Source: Bifidobacterium choerinum
Lineage (GTDB): Bacteria; Actinomycetota; Actinomycetes; Actinomycetales; Bifidobacteriaceae
Reading direction: 5' to 3'
Assembly: GCF_000741135.1 (NCBI RefSeq)
Contig: NZ_JGYU01000009.1
Coordinates: 1-64,000, forward strand
DNA length: 64,000 bases
Shown here: piece by piece, positions 1-8,870 of the stretch
Numbering within the stretch: position 1 is the first letter of the stretch
Layout of the letters: each line of letters starts with the position of its first letter
Position numbers and translations under genes: made by a program
The notes under the pieces: generated by a model
The model's database searches: none
What the model was told of the DNA's origin: nothing
Seen by the model: the letters and a program-made list of their open reading frames with translations, nothing else

Positions 1-2
1 TT

Positions 3-218
3 GGGACGCAAACGGGCCCTTTTGCGTCCCGGTTCGTCGAGGTGACCGATGGGTTGGGACGGAGCGGGACGGTTCGTCGATGGGTTCGATGGTACGGGAC
101 GGAAACGGGCCCTTTTGCGTCCCGGTCCATCGAGGTGACCGATGGGTTGGGACGCTGGCGGATTGGATCGGCGGCCGATGGGACGGAATGGGACGCAAGG
201 TCAGAGGTTCTGCGTCCC
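3..218. repeat. GGGACG-type hairpin repeats
   Basis: Two near-identical copies of a roughly 58-base unit begin at 3 and 96 (period 93). Each has inverted arms GGGACGCAAA / TTTGCGTCCC around a GGGCCC core, followed by TCGAGGTGACCGATGGGTTG. A third inverted pair, GGGACGCA (190-197) and TGCGTCCC (211-218), lies just past the 3' end of the minus-strand GH13 gene and could act as its terminator. Related but degenerate units occur at 11026-11270. No convincing protein is encoded here. Confidence 0.75.
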
Positions 219-233
219 ACTCCGTCCGAACGG

Positions 234-1841
234 CTACTGCAGGACGGCGAAGGACTGCGGCGGGAGCGTCAGCGTCGTGTAGTCGAGCGTCGGGTCGCCA
301 TAGGACAGTGTCACGGTGCGCGCCTCGCTGCCTTCGCCGACCGGCAGCTCGATCGTTTCGGTCTCACGGCCCGGGTTGACGGCGACGACGGCGCTGACGC
401 CGTCCTTCGTGCGCTTGAAGACGAAGGAACGGCGCTCGTCGGAAGCGAACAGCACGGTGAAGTCGGCGTCGGCGCGGAAGGCCGGCGAGTCGGCGCGCAA
501 TGCGAGCACGTCATGGACGGCCGTCCACAGCGAGTCGTCGGCATTGATCTGGTCGGCGACGGTCGGCGCGTCGTCGGATTCGTCAATCGGCAGATAGAGC
601 GCGTCGGCGCTCGCTCCGGAGAAGCCGTCGTTCGCCGAACGGTCCCACTGCATCGGCGTGCGGCTGCCGGTGCGTGTATAGCCGCCCTCCTTCGTGGGCA
701 GGTCGCGGTAGCGCATGCCGATCTCGTCGCCGTAGTAGATGAACGGGGCGCCCGGCATCAGCAGCATCGTCGCATAAGCGAGGCGGATCTCCTGCGGCAA
801 CAGGCGCGGCGCGACGCGCGCCGTGTCATGGTTGCAGGTGATGAGGTCGAGGTAGCCGCCGCGCTTGCGCGCCTGCTCGAGGCGCGGCTCGTATTCGTTG
901 AGGAAAGCGCGGATGCCGACGCCACTGTCCGCGTTGAAATAGCTCTTGTCGCCGTCGTGCAGCATCGGGGTGTCGGTGTTGCGCAGCAGCATGTTGTAGC
1001 CGTTCGGCACGCCATCCCAGCGCCAGTCGAGATAGAAGTCCATGTCGAAGCCGGCGTCGAAGGCCTCGTCCGGGCGGCCCCATTCGGAGACGAAGGCCGC
1101 GTCCGGGAACTCCTCGCGGATCTGCTTGAACATGTACCGCCAGGTCGCGATCGTGGACGGCTTGCCGTTGTCGTCGTTCTTGACGAGGCTGTCGGCCATG
1201 TCGACGCGGAAGCCGTCGGCTCCGCGCGACAGCCAGAAGCGCATGACGTCGAGCATCGCGCCGCAGGTGTCGAGCGCCGCGTCGCCGAGCGCCGGCTGCT
1301 GCCAGGGCTTCGTCGGATGCGCGAAGCCGTAGTTGAGCGCCGGCTGGAACGCGAAGAAGTTCGTGATCGCCGCGCCGTTGCGTGGATAGACGCCGCCGAT
1401 GAACGGCAGGCCGTCGCCGCCGGTGATCCACGAGTCGGTCCAGATATAGCGGTCGGTGTACAGGTTGTGCCGTTCTTCACTGCTGGCGATGAACCACGGA
1501 TGTTCGTCGCTCGTGTGCCCCGGGACAAGATCGAGCAGGACGTGCATGCCCCGGGAGTGCGCCGCGGCGAACAGATCGATGAGGTCATCGTTGGTGCCGT
1601 AGCGCTCCGCGACCTTCGTGTAATCGGCGACGTCGTATCCGGCGTCGCGGAACGGCGAGGCGAAGCAGGGGTTGAGCCACAAGGCGTTGCAGCCCAATGA
1701 CCGGATATAGTCGAGGCGTTCGGTGATGCCCGGGATGTCGCCGATGCCGTCGTTGTTCGAATCGTTGAAGCTCTGCGGGTACACCTCGTAGAAGACGGCC
1801 TGTTGCAGCCATGAAACAGGTGTGTTCATTGAGTTGGTCAT
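234..1841 (-). CDS. GH13 alpha-glucosidase-type hydrolase
   Basis: Cytoplasmic glycoside hydrolase family 13 enzyme of 535 aa that probably cleaves alpha-glucosidic oligosaccharides (maltose, isomaltose or similar) brought in by the divergent maltose transporter. The (beta/alpha)8 barrel motifs are present: FYEVYPQSF near the N-terminus, GFRVDMAD with nucleophile D214, VSEWG with acid/base E253, and CNHDT with the transition-state H338-D339 pair. There is no signal peptide. The start at 1841 is chosen because AAGGAG lies about 7 nt upstream; an upstream in-frame ATG at 1892 lacks a ribosome binding site. The gene is divergent from malE and shares its 255-bp control region. The exact linkage specificity cannot be told from sequence alone; oligo-1,6-glucosidase and alpha-1,4-glucosidase are both possible. 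Confidence 0.85.
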   Translation of the reverse strand: MTNSMNTPVSWLQQAVFYEVYPQSFNDSNNDGIGDIPGITERLDYIRSLGCNALWLNPCFASPFRDAGYDVADYTKVAERYGTNDDLIDLFAAAHSRGMHVLLDLVPGHTSDEHPWFIASSEERHNLYTDRYIWTDSWITGGDGLPFIGGVYPRNGAAITNFFAFQPALNYGFAHPTKPWQQPALGDAALDTCGAMLDVMRFWLSRGADGFRVDMADSLVKNDDNGKPSTIATWRYMFKQIREEFPDAAFVSEWGRPDEAFDAGFDMDFYLDWRWDGVPNGYNMLLRNTDTPMLHDGDKSYFNADSGVGIRAFLNEYEPRLEQARKRGGYLDLITCNHDTARVAPRLLPQEIRLAYATMLLMPGAPFIYYGDEIGMRYRDLPTKEGGYTRTGSRTPMQWDRSANDGFSGASADALYLPIDESDDAPTVADQINADDSLWTAVHDVLALRADSPAFRADADFTVLFASDERRSFVFKRTKDGVSAVVAVNPGRETETIELPVGEGSEARTVTLSYGDPTLDYTTLTLPPQSFAVLQ

Positions 1842-1910
1842 ATCGCTCCTTGCTGTGGGGTAACGCTCACGGCGTTTCCGTGAAAACGACACTCACGATG
1901 CGGACAGTTT

Positions 1911-1938
1911 TTGACAACGTTTGCAGGTGTGGTATACA
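1911..1938 (+). promoter_or_regulatory. malE promoter with LacI-type operator
   Basis: TTGACA (1911-1916) and TATACA (1933-1938) are spaced 16 nt, suggesting a sigma-A-like promoter reading toward malE. A dyad TGACAACGTTTGCA at 1912-1925 fits the general LacI-family pattern TG..AACGTT..CA and overlaps the -35 box. This would suit repression by the LacI regulator at the end of the same cluster. Confidence 0.5.
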
Positions 1939-2096
1939 GTATAGACCACTGAAGCGTTACGCAGCGCTCCGCTGAATACCAACGGTGGAGGTGGCTACGA
2001 CGTGGAGACCTCGCGGAGCTGATTCGCGGGGTTCCCGCATGCGTGATGTTGAGGAAAACAGATGCAACTGCATTGATTGATGGAAAGGAAAGGTCA

Positions 2097-3368
2097 ATGA
2101 TGATCAATTGGAAGAAGGCAATCGGTCTGACCGCGGCTGTTGCGATGCTCGTCCCGATGGCGGCTTGCGGCGGCAACGATTCGAACGCGAACGGCAACGC
2201 CGCCGCTTCGAACTCGAACGAGAAGCAGACCGCGACGCTCACCGTGTGGGCTCCGTCGGAGGACGCCGACTGGATCAACGACATGGAAGCGGCGTTCGAA
2301 AAGGCCCACGCCAACTATGACATCACCTGGAAGAACGCGACCGTCTCCGAAGGCGACGCCGCCAAGACCGTGCAGACGGATCCGTCCGCTGCGGCCGACG
2401 TCTACATGTTCGCGAACGATCAGCTCGGCACCCTCATCAAGCTCAACGCCATCGGCGAAGTGAGCGAGGACGTCGCCAAGCAGGTCCAGGACCAGAACTC
2501 CAAGACGATGGTCCAGTCGGTCACCGGCGCCGACGGCAAGATCTACGGTGTGCCGTACACCTCGAACACGTACTTCATGTACTACAACAAGGACAAGTTC
2601 TCGGCTGATGACGTCAAGAACCTGAACACGATGCTCGAGAAGGGCAAGGTCTCCTACCCGCTGACGAACTCCTGGTACATCCCGGCGTTCTACCTCGGCG
2701 CCGGCATGCAAATGTTCGGCGACAAGGGCCAGGACGGTGCCGCGGGCATTGACTTCGGCTCCAACGCCGATGCCGTGACCAAGTACCTCGTCGACATGGT
2801 CGCCAACCCGAACTTCGTCCTCGACGACGGCACCAACGGTGTCTCGAACCTCGTCGACGGCACGACCGACGCGATGTTCTCCGGCTCCTGGTCGGCCGCT
2901 GACGTCAAGAAGGGCCTCGGCGACAAGTACGGCGCCGTCAAGATGCCGTCCTTCACCGCCGATGGCAAGGACTTCCAGATGAAGTCCTTCGCCGGCTCGA
3001 AGGCCGTTGCCTTCAACCCGAGCGCGAAGAACCCGCAGGTCGCCTCCGAGTTCGCCGCCTTCCTCGGCTCCGCCGACGCCCAGAAGAAGCACTGGGAGAT
3101 GCGCGAGATCGTTCCGTCCGACAAGACGCTGACCGACCTCGAAGGCATGAAGGACGCCCCGTACGTCCAGGCTCAGATCGACACGATCGAGAAGACCTCC
3201 GTGCTGCAGCCGACGATCGCCGCGATGAACGGCTGGTGGACCCCGGCCGAGAACTTCGGCAAGGCCATCTACAACAAGGACGTCACTGCTGACAACTACA
3301 AGGATCAGACGAAGACCTGGATGGAGACCGAGAACAAGGAAGTCAAGGCTCAGGCGACTGAGGAGTGA
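2097..3368 (+). CDS. malE: Maltose/maltodextrin-binding lipoprotein
   Basis: Extracellular solute-binding protein of a CUT1-type ABC importer, 423 aa. The N-terminus has two lysines, a hydrophobic stretch and a lipobox MAAC with the modified Cys at residue 24, so the mature protein is membrane-anchored. The body shows the SBP family 1 pattern (TLTVWAPSEDADW, GKIYGVPYTSN, YYNKDKF). It is followed by malF and malG and a pullulanase, which supports a maltodextrin ligand. The start at 2097 follows an AAAGGAAAGG element; ATG 2100 is an equally possible start. Upstream in-frame ATG 2043 is rejected because it would put 18 hydrophilic residues before the signal peptide. Confidence 0.88.
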   Translation: MMINWKKAIGLTAAVAMLVPMAACGGNDSNANGNAAASNSNEKQTATLTVWAPSEDADWINDMEAAFEKAHANYDITWKNATVSEGDAAKTVQTDPSAAADVYMFANDQLGTLIKLNAIGEVSEDVAKQVQDQNSKTMVQSVTGADGKIYGVPYTSNTYFMYYNKDKFSADDVKNLNTMLEKGKVSYPLTNSWYIPAFYLGAGMQMFGDKGQDGAAGIDFGSNADAVTKYLVDMVANPNFVLDDGTNGVSNLVDGTTDAMFSGSWSAADVKKGLGDKYGAVKMPSFTADGKDFQMKSFAGSKAVAFNPSAKNPQVASEFAAFLGSADAQKKHWEMREIVPSDKTLTDLEGMKDAPYVQAQIDTIEKTSVLQPTIAAMNGWWTPAENFGKAIYNKDVTADNYKDQTKTWMETENKEVKAQATEE

Positions 3369-3395
3369 TTTCGCGGGGCCTCAAGGCTCCATCCC

Positions 3396-3413
3396 ACCGG
3401 CCTGTGCCGGTGA
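3396..3413 (+). other. Stem-loop between malE and malF
   Basis: Inverted arms ACCGGC and GCCGGT flank a short loop soon after the malE stop codon. There is no U-tract, so this looks more like an mRNA-stabilising or attenuating stem than a full terminator. Such stems often allow binding-protein mRNA to exceed permease mRNA. Confidence 0.4.
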
Positions 3414-3641
3414 GATTATCGGTGGATAATCGAAAATAGTGTGCGGAAGGCCTCAGATCCTGAGCTTTCCGCACACCTCATGTTCAGGATCAATCAGGCG
3501 GCGTCGCCTGAGGGGTGCGTGGGGGTCATTCTCGGGCTATGCACGCACCCGTCCGCAGGCCGTTGCGAGGTCGCACGGTTCGTGGGCACGGTCGCACGCC
3601 CCACACATCATACTTTTCAAAAGAGAGGCGGTAGAGGGTTC

Positions 3642-5048
3642 ATGAGTACGGTAACCCTTTCACAACGAGAACTGCGGCGCCGCCGGAAACTGGGCGCGGA
3701 CTATGTGGCACCATCGCCATACACGCTGAAGAACGCCTTGGAGAAGGGCGACGTCTTCACCAAGCTGTCCATCCTGATTTTCGGCCTCGGCAACGTGGTT
3801 CGCAAGCAATACGTCAAGGGTCTCATCTATTTCGCCGGTGAGGTCCTGTTCATCATCTACATGATCATGACCGGCGGCACGTGCATCAAGAACCTGATCA
3901 CGCTCGGCGGCAACAAGCCCCGCAGCGGCTGGGTCAACGGTCAGTACGTGAACATCCCGGGCGACAACACGGTCCTGCGCCTGCTCTACGGCGTGACCAC
4001 CGTCGTCTTCTGTGTCGTCTTCGTGCTGTGGTGGATCCTCGAGATCCGCTCCGCATACAAGGCGCAGTGCCTGGCCGGCAAGAACGGCCATGCCCCGTCC
4101 TTCATGGACGACATCCACACGCTCTTCGACGCCAAGGCGAACCAGCTGCTGCTGTTCCTGCCGATCGCCGGCATCCTGATCTTCACGGTCCTGCCATTGA
4201 TCTTCATGATCTCGATGGCGTTCACGAGCTATGATCACAACCATCTGACGCTGTTCAAATGGGTCGGCCTTGAGAACTTCAAGACGGTGTTCTCGAACAC
4301 CGGCAGCAGCGCGGTCTCGGGCAGCATGTTCCTGTCCGTCCTCGGATGGACGCTGATCTGGGCGTTCTTCGCGACGTTCCTGAACTTCTTCTTCGGTCTG
4401 TTCCTCGCGATGATCATCAACCGCAAGACGACCTACGGCAAGAACGTGTGGCGTGCGATCTTCTCGATGTCGATCGCCGTCCCACAGTTCGTCTCGCTGC
4501 TCGTCATGCACCAGATGCTGCAGCCGACCGGCGCCGTCAACCGCCTGCTGCAGAACTGGGGCTGGATCGACGGCCCGATGCCGTTCTTCACCGACGCCAC
4601 GTGGGCGCGTGTGACCGTCATCATCGTCAATCTGTGGATCGGCATTCCGTACACGATCATGCAGGTGACCGGCATCCTCCAGAACATCCCGGCCGACCTC
4701 TATGAGGCCGCGAAGATCGACGGTGCGAACTGGTGGCAGATCTTCACGAAGATCACGATGCCGTACATCATCTTCGTGCTCACGCCGTACCTGATCACGA
4801 CGTTCACCGGCAACGTCAACAACTTCAACGTCATCTACCTGCTCACGCGTGGTGATCCGGCCGTCAACGGCGCTTCCGCCGGCAAGACCGACCTGCTCAT
4901 CACCTGGCTGTACAAGCTCACGGTGGATCGCAACGATTACAACCTCGGCGCGGTCATCGGCATCATGACGTTCATCGTCCTTGCCGCGGTCTCGCTGATC
5001 ACCTACCGCAACAGCGGTTCCTATAAGAACGAGGAGGCCTTCCGGTGA
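3642..5048 (+). CDS. malF: Maltodextrin ABC permease, MalF type
   Basis: Integral membrane permease subunit of 468 aa. It is longer than a minimal CUT1 permease because of an N-terminal extension with extra membrane segments, as in MalF of other bacteria. The ABC-interaction EAA loop is visible around residues 354-372 (YEAAKIDGANWW, then TKITMP). The chosen ATG at 3642 has a GAGAGGCGG-type ribosome binding site; the open frame extends upstream to 3441 but that part is hydrophilic and lacks a start signal. The gene overlaps malG by 4 bp, implying translational coupling. No ATPase gene is present nearby. Confidence 0.87.
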   Translation: MSTVTLSQRELRRRRKLGADYVAPSPYTLKNALEKGDVFTKLSILIFGLGNVVRKQYVKGLIYFAGEVLFIIYMIMTGGTCIKNLITLGGNKPRSGWVNGQYVNIPGDNTVLRLLYGVTTVVFCVVFVLWWILEIRSAYKAQCLAGKNGHAPSFMDDIHTLFDAKANQLLLFLPIAGILIFTVLPLIFMISMAFTSYDHNHLTLFKWVGLENFKTVFSNTGSSAVSGSMFLSVLGWTLIWAFFATFLNFFFGLFLAMIINRKTTYGKNVWRAIFSMSIAVPQFVSLLVMHQMLQPTGAVNRLLQNWGWIDGPMPFFTDATWARVTVIIVNLWIGIPYTIMQVTGILQNIPADLYEAAKIDGANWWQIFTKITMPYIIFVLTPYLITTFTGNVNNFNVIYLLTRGDPAVNGASAGKTDLLITWLYKLTVDRNDYNLGAVIGIMTFIVLAAVSLITYRNSGSYKNEEAFR

Positions 5049-5941
5049 GTAAGCACACTGAAGTCAAAGCGCAGAGCCAAGGATTCCTGCACGATCAGAG
5101 GAAGCGGCGCATCGCGGCCGACGTGGCGACCTACATCCTCCTCGGCGTGCTCGCGGTCATCTGGCTGCTGCCGATCGTCTGGATCTTCCTCGAGAGCTTC
5201 AACAAGAACACCGCTCCGTACCAGAGCACGTTCTTCCCGACGGAGTACTCGTTCGACAGCTACATCGGCCTGTTCACCGACCGTAAGGTCCTGGACTTCC
5301 CGCGCATGTTCCTGAACACCTTCATCATCTCGATCTTCACGTGCCTCATCTCCGTGTGGTTCGTGCTCTCGGTCGCATACTGCATGAGCCGTATGCGCTT
5401 CCGTGGCCGCCGCTCGTTCATGAACCTCGTGCTGATCCTCGGCATGTTCCCGTCCATCATGTCCGTCGTCGCGATCTACTTCATCCTCAAGGCGATAGGT
5501 CTGACGAGCGACGGCATGACGATCCTCGCTCTGATTCTCGTCTACTCGGCGGGCACCGGTGCAGGCTTCTACGTCATGAAGGGCTTCATGGATACGATCC
5601 CGATCTCGCTTGACGAGGCCGCGATGCTCGACGGCTGCACGCGTTGGCAGGTCTTCACGAAGATCATCATCCCGATGTCGAAGCCGATGATCGTCTACCA
5701 GGCCATTACCGGCTTCCTGATCCCGTGGCTCGACTTCGTCATGGCGAAGGTCATCGCCCGCACGCAGGAGAACTACACGGCCTCGCTGGGTCTGTGGCTC
5801 ATGCTCGAGAAGGAGTACATCAACACCTGGTTCGGCCGCTTCGCGGCAGCCGCTGTGATCATCTCCGTCCCGATCGCGATCCTGTTCATCGTGATGCAGC
5901 GCTTCTATCAGGAATCCATGTCGGGTGCAGTGAAAGGCTGA
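5045..5941 (+). CDS. malG: Maltodextrin ABC permease, MalG type
   Basis: Second membrane subunit of the maltodextrin importer, 298 aa, with about six membrane segments. The EAA loop lies near residue 189 (DEAAMLDGCTRWQ). It starts with GTG overlapping the malF stop (GTGA), a typical coupled start. The C-terminal SGAVKG ending is characteristic of MalG-type permeases. The pullulanase gene follows after 2 bp, so both are on one transcript. Confidence 0.88.
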   Translation: MSKHTEVKAQSQGFLHDQRKRRIAADVATYILLGVLAVIWLLPIVWIFLESFNKNTAPYQSTFFPTEYSFDSYIGLFTDRKVLDFPRMFLNTFIISIFTCLISVWFVLSVAYCMSRMRFRGRRSFMNLVLILGMFPSIMSVVAIYFILKAIGLTSDGMTILALILVYSAGTGAGFYVMKGFMDTIPISLDEAAMLDGCTRWQVFTKIIIPMSKPMIVYQAITGFLIPWLDFVMAKVIARTQENYTASLGLWLMLEKEYINTWFGRFAAAAVIISVPIAILFIVMQRFYQESMSGAVKG

Positions 5942-5943
5942 TC

Positions 5944-7992
5944 ATGATTCAGGCATTCGAGCCCCTTTCCGAAGGGTTGGAGCCGGGTGTCGCAGAACCG
6001 TTCCCGCTTTGTCTGGAACGCACACTGGGTGCCGAGGTTTGCGAATCCGGCACCCAGTTCGCTCTCTGGGCACCATCGGCGCGTACTGTGACGCTGCGAT
6101 TGTTCACCCGCGGTTCCTCCGAGCAGTCCGATGATATGCTCATCGAGACCGTGACGATGGCGAAGCAGTCCGATGGCGCCTGGACCGCGGATCTCCCACG
6201 GAACCTCGACGGCGTCTACTACGACTATCTTCTTGAATTCGACGGCGGCGTCACGCACCGTTCCGCCGACCCCTGGGCGCGTGCGGCCGGCGTCAACGGG
6301 CGCCGTAGCATGGTCGTCGACCTCGCGCGCACCGACCCGGAGGGCTGGGACGAGGACGAACGTCCGCGCACGCCGACCTCGGAGACGATGGTCTGGGAGG
6401 CGCACGTCGGCAGCTTCAGCAACAACCCCCACAGCGGCGTTCCCGAGGAGCACCGAGGCAAGTACCTCGCGTTCACCTACGACGACACGACGCTCGATGG
6501 CGACGGCGAACACCCGACGTGCATGAACTATCTGCGCGACCTCGGCGTGACCGCCGTGCAGCTGCTGCCGTTCTATGACTACGGTTCCGTCGACGAGCGC
6601 GACCCGTCCCAGTTCAACTGGGGCTACGATCCGCTCAACTACAACGTGCCGGAAGGCTCGTTCTCGACCGACCCCTACGACGGCGCGAACCGCATCACCG
6701 AATGCAAGCGGATGATCCAGTCGCTGCACGCCAACGGCATCAAGGTCATCATGGACGTCGTCTACAACCACATGTATTCGGCCGACAACTGGTTCGAACG
6801 CACGGTGCCGGGATACTACCTGCGTCGCAACGACGACGGCACGTTGGCGAACGGCTCCGGCTGCGGCGACGACATGCAGACCGAACGCGCGATGTTCCGC
6901 AGGTTCATCGTCGAATCGGTCACCTACTGGGCGCGCGAATACCATCTCGACGGCTTCCGCTTCGACCTGATGGGCCTCATCGACGTGCAGACGATGAACA
7001 TGGTGCGCGCGTCGCTCGACCGTCTGCCGGGAGGCGAATCGATCCTGATGTACGGCGAGCCGTGGGCGGCCGGGCCAACGAACACGCTGCCGGGCACCGA
7101 ACTCGCCAACAAGGAGGGGCTGCGCTATCTCAACACGCGCATCGGCCACTTCTGCGACCGCACGCGCGACGCGATCAAGGGCCATGTCTTCTATATGGAG
7201 CGCAAAGGCTACGTGAACGGTGACGCGAAGGCGAACAAGCCGCTCATCGAGCTGGGGGCGGACGCGTGGCGCGCACCGGAGACGAACGAAGGCGAAGCCG
7301 GGCAGATCATCCAGTACGTGAGCGCCCACGACGATCTCACGCTGTGGGACAAGCTGACGATGAGCATGTGCGAAGGGGACGAGCGGCTCGATGCGATCTT
7401 CGACGCCGAGCCGAGCCCGCAGACGACGGCCGTGCTCGAGGCGAACAAGCTCGCCGCGGGCATCATCTACACGGCCGCCGGCATCCCGTTCATGCTCGCC
7501 GGCGAGGAATTCGGCAAGACGAAGCACGGCAACGACAATTCCTTCGACTCCGGCAAGGAGGTCAACGAAGTGGATTGGCGCCGCGCCTGGCGTATGGGCG
7601 AGCTGCGCGACTACTACCGTCGCCTCATCGCGCTGCGCCGCGCGAACCCGGACTGGTTTGACGCCGAGCACATCGCCGTCGACGCGCCGGGCAACGCCGT
7701 CGCCTACCGGATGCACGACACGGCCGTGACGGTCAATCCGGACGTCGACGACCACACGATTGCCGCCGACAAGCTCACGCACGCCTACGCCGATGACGCC
7801 CACGACGAACTGCCGATGCCCGCGGGCGCCGACGACGACACGGCGCAGCCGCGCTGGGTCTGCGTGCTCGATTCGACGATGCACGACGGCATGCCCGATC
7901 CGCGCCGCACCGAATCGGTCGACGGCCGCATGCCGATGCCGGCGCGCTCGCTGCGCGTCTGGAGGCTCGAAACGGGCCGCGACACGCGCTGA
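5944..7992 (+). CDS. pulA: Type I pullulanase (GH13)
   Basis: Debranching enzyme of 682 aa that hydrolyses alpha-1,6 branches in imported maltodextrin. An N-terminal CBM48-like beta domain (FALWAPSARTVTL) precedes the GH13 barrel. The type I pullulanase signature is present as FNWGYDP at residues 224-230, and catalytic residues are D341 in GFRFDLMG, E372 in YGEPW and H462-D463 in SAHDDLTL. There is no signal peptide, so it acts in the cytoplasm, consistent with its place directly behind the importer genes. ATG 5944 lies 2 bp after malG with AAAGG upstream. A glycogen-debranching GlgX role is less likely given the pullulanase signature. Confidence 0.87.
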   Translation: MIQAFEPLSEGLEPGVAEPFPLCLERTLGAEVCESGTQFALWAPSARTVTLRLFTRGSSEQSDDMLIETVTMAKQSDGAWTADLPRNLDGVYYDYLLEFDGGVTHRSADPWARAAGVNGRRSMVVDLARTDPEGWDEDERPRTPTSETMVWEAHVGSFSNNPHSGVPEEHRGKYLAFTYDDTTLDGDGEHPTCMNYLRDLGVTAVQLLPFYDYGSVDERDPSQFNWGYDPLNYNVPEGSFSTDPYDGANRITECKRMIQSLHANGIKVIMDVVYNHMYSADNWFERTVPGYYLRRNDDGTLANGSGCGDDMQTERAMFRRFIVESVTYWAREYHLDGFRFDLMGLIDVQTMNMVRASLDRLPGGESILMYGEPWAAGPTNTLPGTELANKEGLRYLNTRIGHFCDRTRDAIKGHVFYMERKGYVNGDAKANKPLIELGADAWRAPETNEGEAGQIIQYVSAHDDLTLWDKLTMSMCEGDERLDAIFDAEPSPQTTAVLEANKLAAGIIYTAAGIPFMLAGEEFGKTKHGNDNSFDSGKEVNEVDWRRAWRMGELRDYYRRLIALRRANPDWFDAEHIAVDAPGNAVAYRMHDTAVTVNPDVDDHTIAADKLTHAYADDAHDELPMPAGADDDTAQPRWVCVLDSTMHDGMPDPRRTESVDGRMPMPARSLRVWRLETGRDTR

Positions 7993-8012
7993 ACGGCGCT
8001 GAAAGGAATCCG

Positions 8013-8834
8013 ATGACAACGGCACTCAAGTATCAAGCGGTGTTCTTCGACCTCTACGGCACCCTCGTCGACATCCACACGGATGAGCAAAGCGAGGGCC
8101 CGTGGACGGCGCTGCGGTGCGCACTGTACCGGGACGGCGCCGAATTCGCGACGAACGATCAGCTGCGCGCGCAGTTCGCCCGCGAACGCGCGAAGGCGAA
8201 CGCGACGCGCGACCAGCGCGAATGGTTTGAGCCGGATCTGCTGCCCGCATACCGCGGCCTGTTCGACGCGTGCTGGATCGACGGCACGCCCGAACAGGCG
8301 CGTGCCGCCGCGTGGACCTTCCGCCGCGCGAGCACGACGAAGCTGCAGCTGTTCCCCGGCGCGATCGAACTGCTCGACCGTCTGCACGACGAAGGCCGCA
8401 CCGTCATCCTCGTCAGCAACGCGCAGGCGTGCTACACGAGGCCGGAGCTCACCTTGCTCGGACTCGACGAGATGTTCGACGACATCATCATCTCGAGCGA
8501 CGAAGGAGTGCGCAAGCCGTCGTTCGAGATCTTCCGCCGCGCGCTCATGCACGCTGACGTCGAGCCGGAGCATGCGCTCATGGTCGGCAACGACGAGAAC
8601 AGCGACGTCTTCGGCGCCGTCGCCTGCGGCATCGACGCCGCCTATCTGCACACCGACGACAACACCGGCGGCGCCACGGTGCCGCAGGCGGCCATCTCGC
8701 TCGAAGGAGCCGACTACGACGGACTGCTCGCCTTCATCCACGGCGCCGACGCGGCGTGGAACGCGCTGCAGGCGCCGCGGGCGGCGGGCGGCGCGGACGA
8801 CGATACGGAAAACGACACGGAGGCGAAGGACTGA
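8013..8834 (+). CDS. HAD-family phosphatase (YjjG-like)
   Basis: Soluble haloacid-dehalogenase-superfamily hydrolase, 273 aa. Motif I is FDLYGT with D13 as nucleophile; the cap region is helical (type C1); motif II is in VILVSNAQ; a KPS lysine and GNDENSD motif IV follow. The C-terminal 30 residues are low-complexity Ala/Asp. Similar proteins dephosphorylate nucleotides or sugar phosphates; the substrate cannot be assigned. The gene is 20 bp downstream of pullulanase with an AAAGGA ribosome binding site, so it is probably part of the mal operon. Confidence 0.75.
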   Translation: MTTALKYQAVFFDLYGTLVDIHTDEQSEGPWTALRCALYRDGAEFATNDQLRAQFARERAKANATRDQREWFEPDLLPAYRGLFDACWIDGTPEQARAAAWTFRRASTTKLQLFPGAIELLDRLHDEGRTVILVSNAQACYTRPELTLLGLDEMFDDIIISSDEGVRKPSFEIFRRALMHADVEPEHALMVGNDENSDVFGAVACGIDAAYLHTDDNTGGATVPQAAISLEGADYDGLLAFIHGADAAWNALQAPRAAGGADDDTENDTEAKD

Positions 8835-8870
8835 GCGTCGCGCGGGCGACGACGGAACGGACGAAACACT

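Noticed and set aside
42..1700. Long open frame on the plus strand opposite the GH13 gene
   Set aside because: It mirrors the minus-strand GH13 codons in very GC-rich DNA, has Arg/Val-rich low-complexity sequence and no start signal or family resemblance.
5644..5943. N-terminal extension of pullulanase into malG
   Set aside because: The extension reads malG out of frame and is His/Arg-rich; ATG 5944 directly after malG is well placed.
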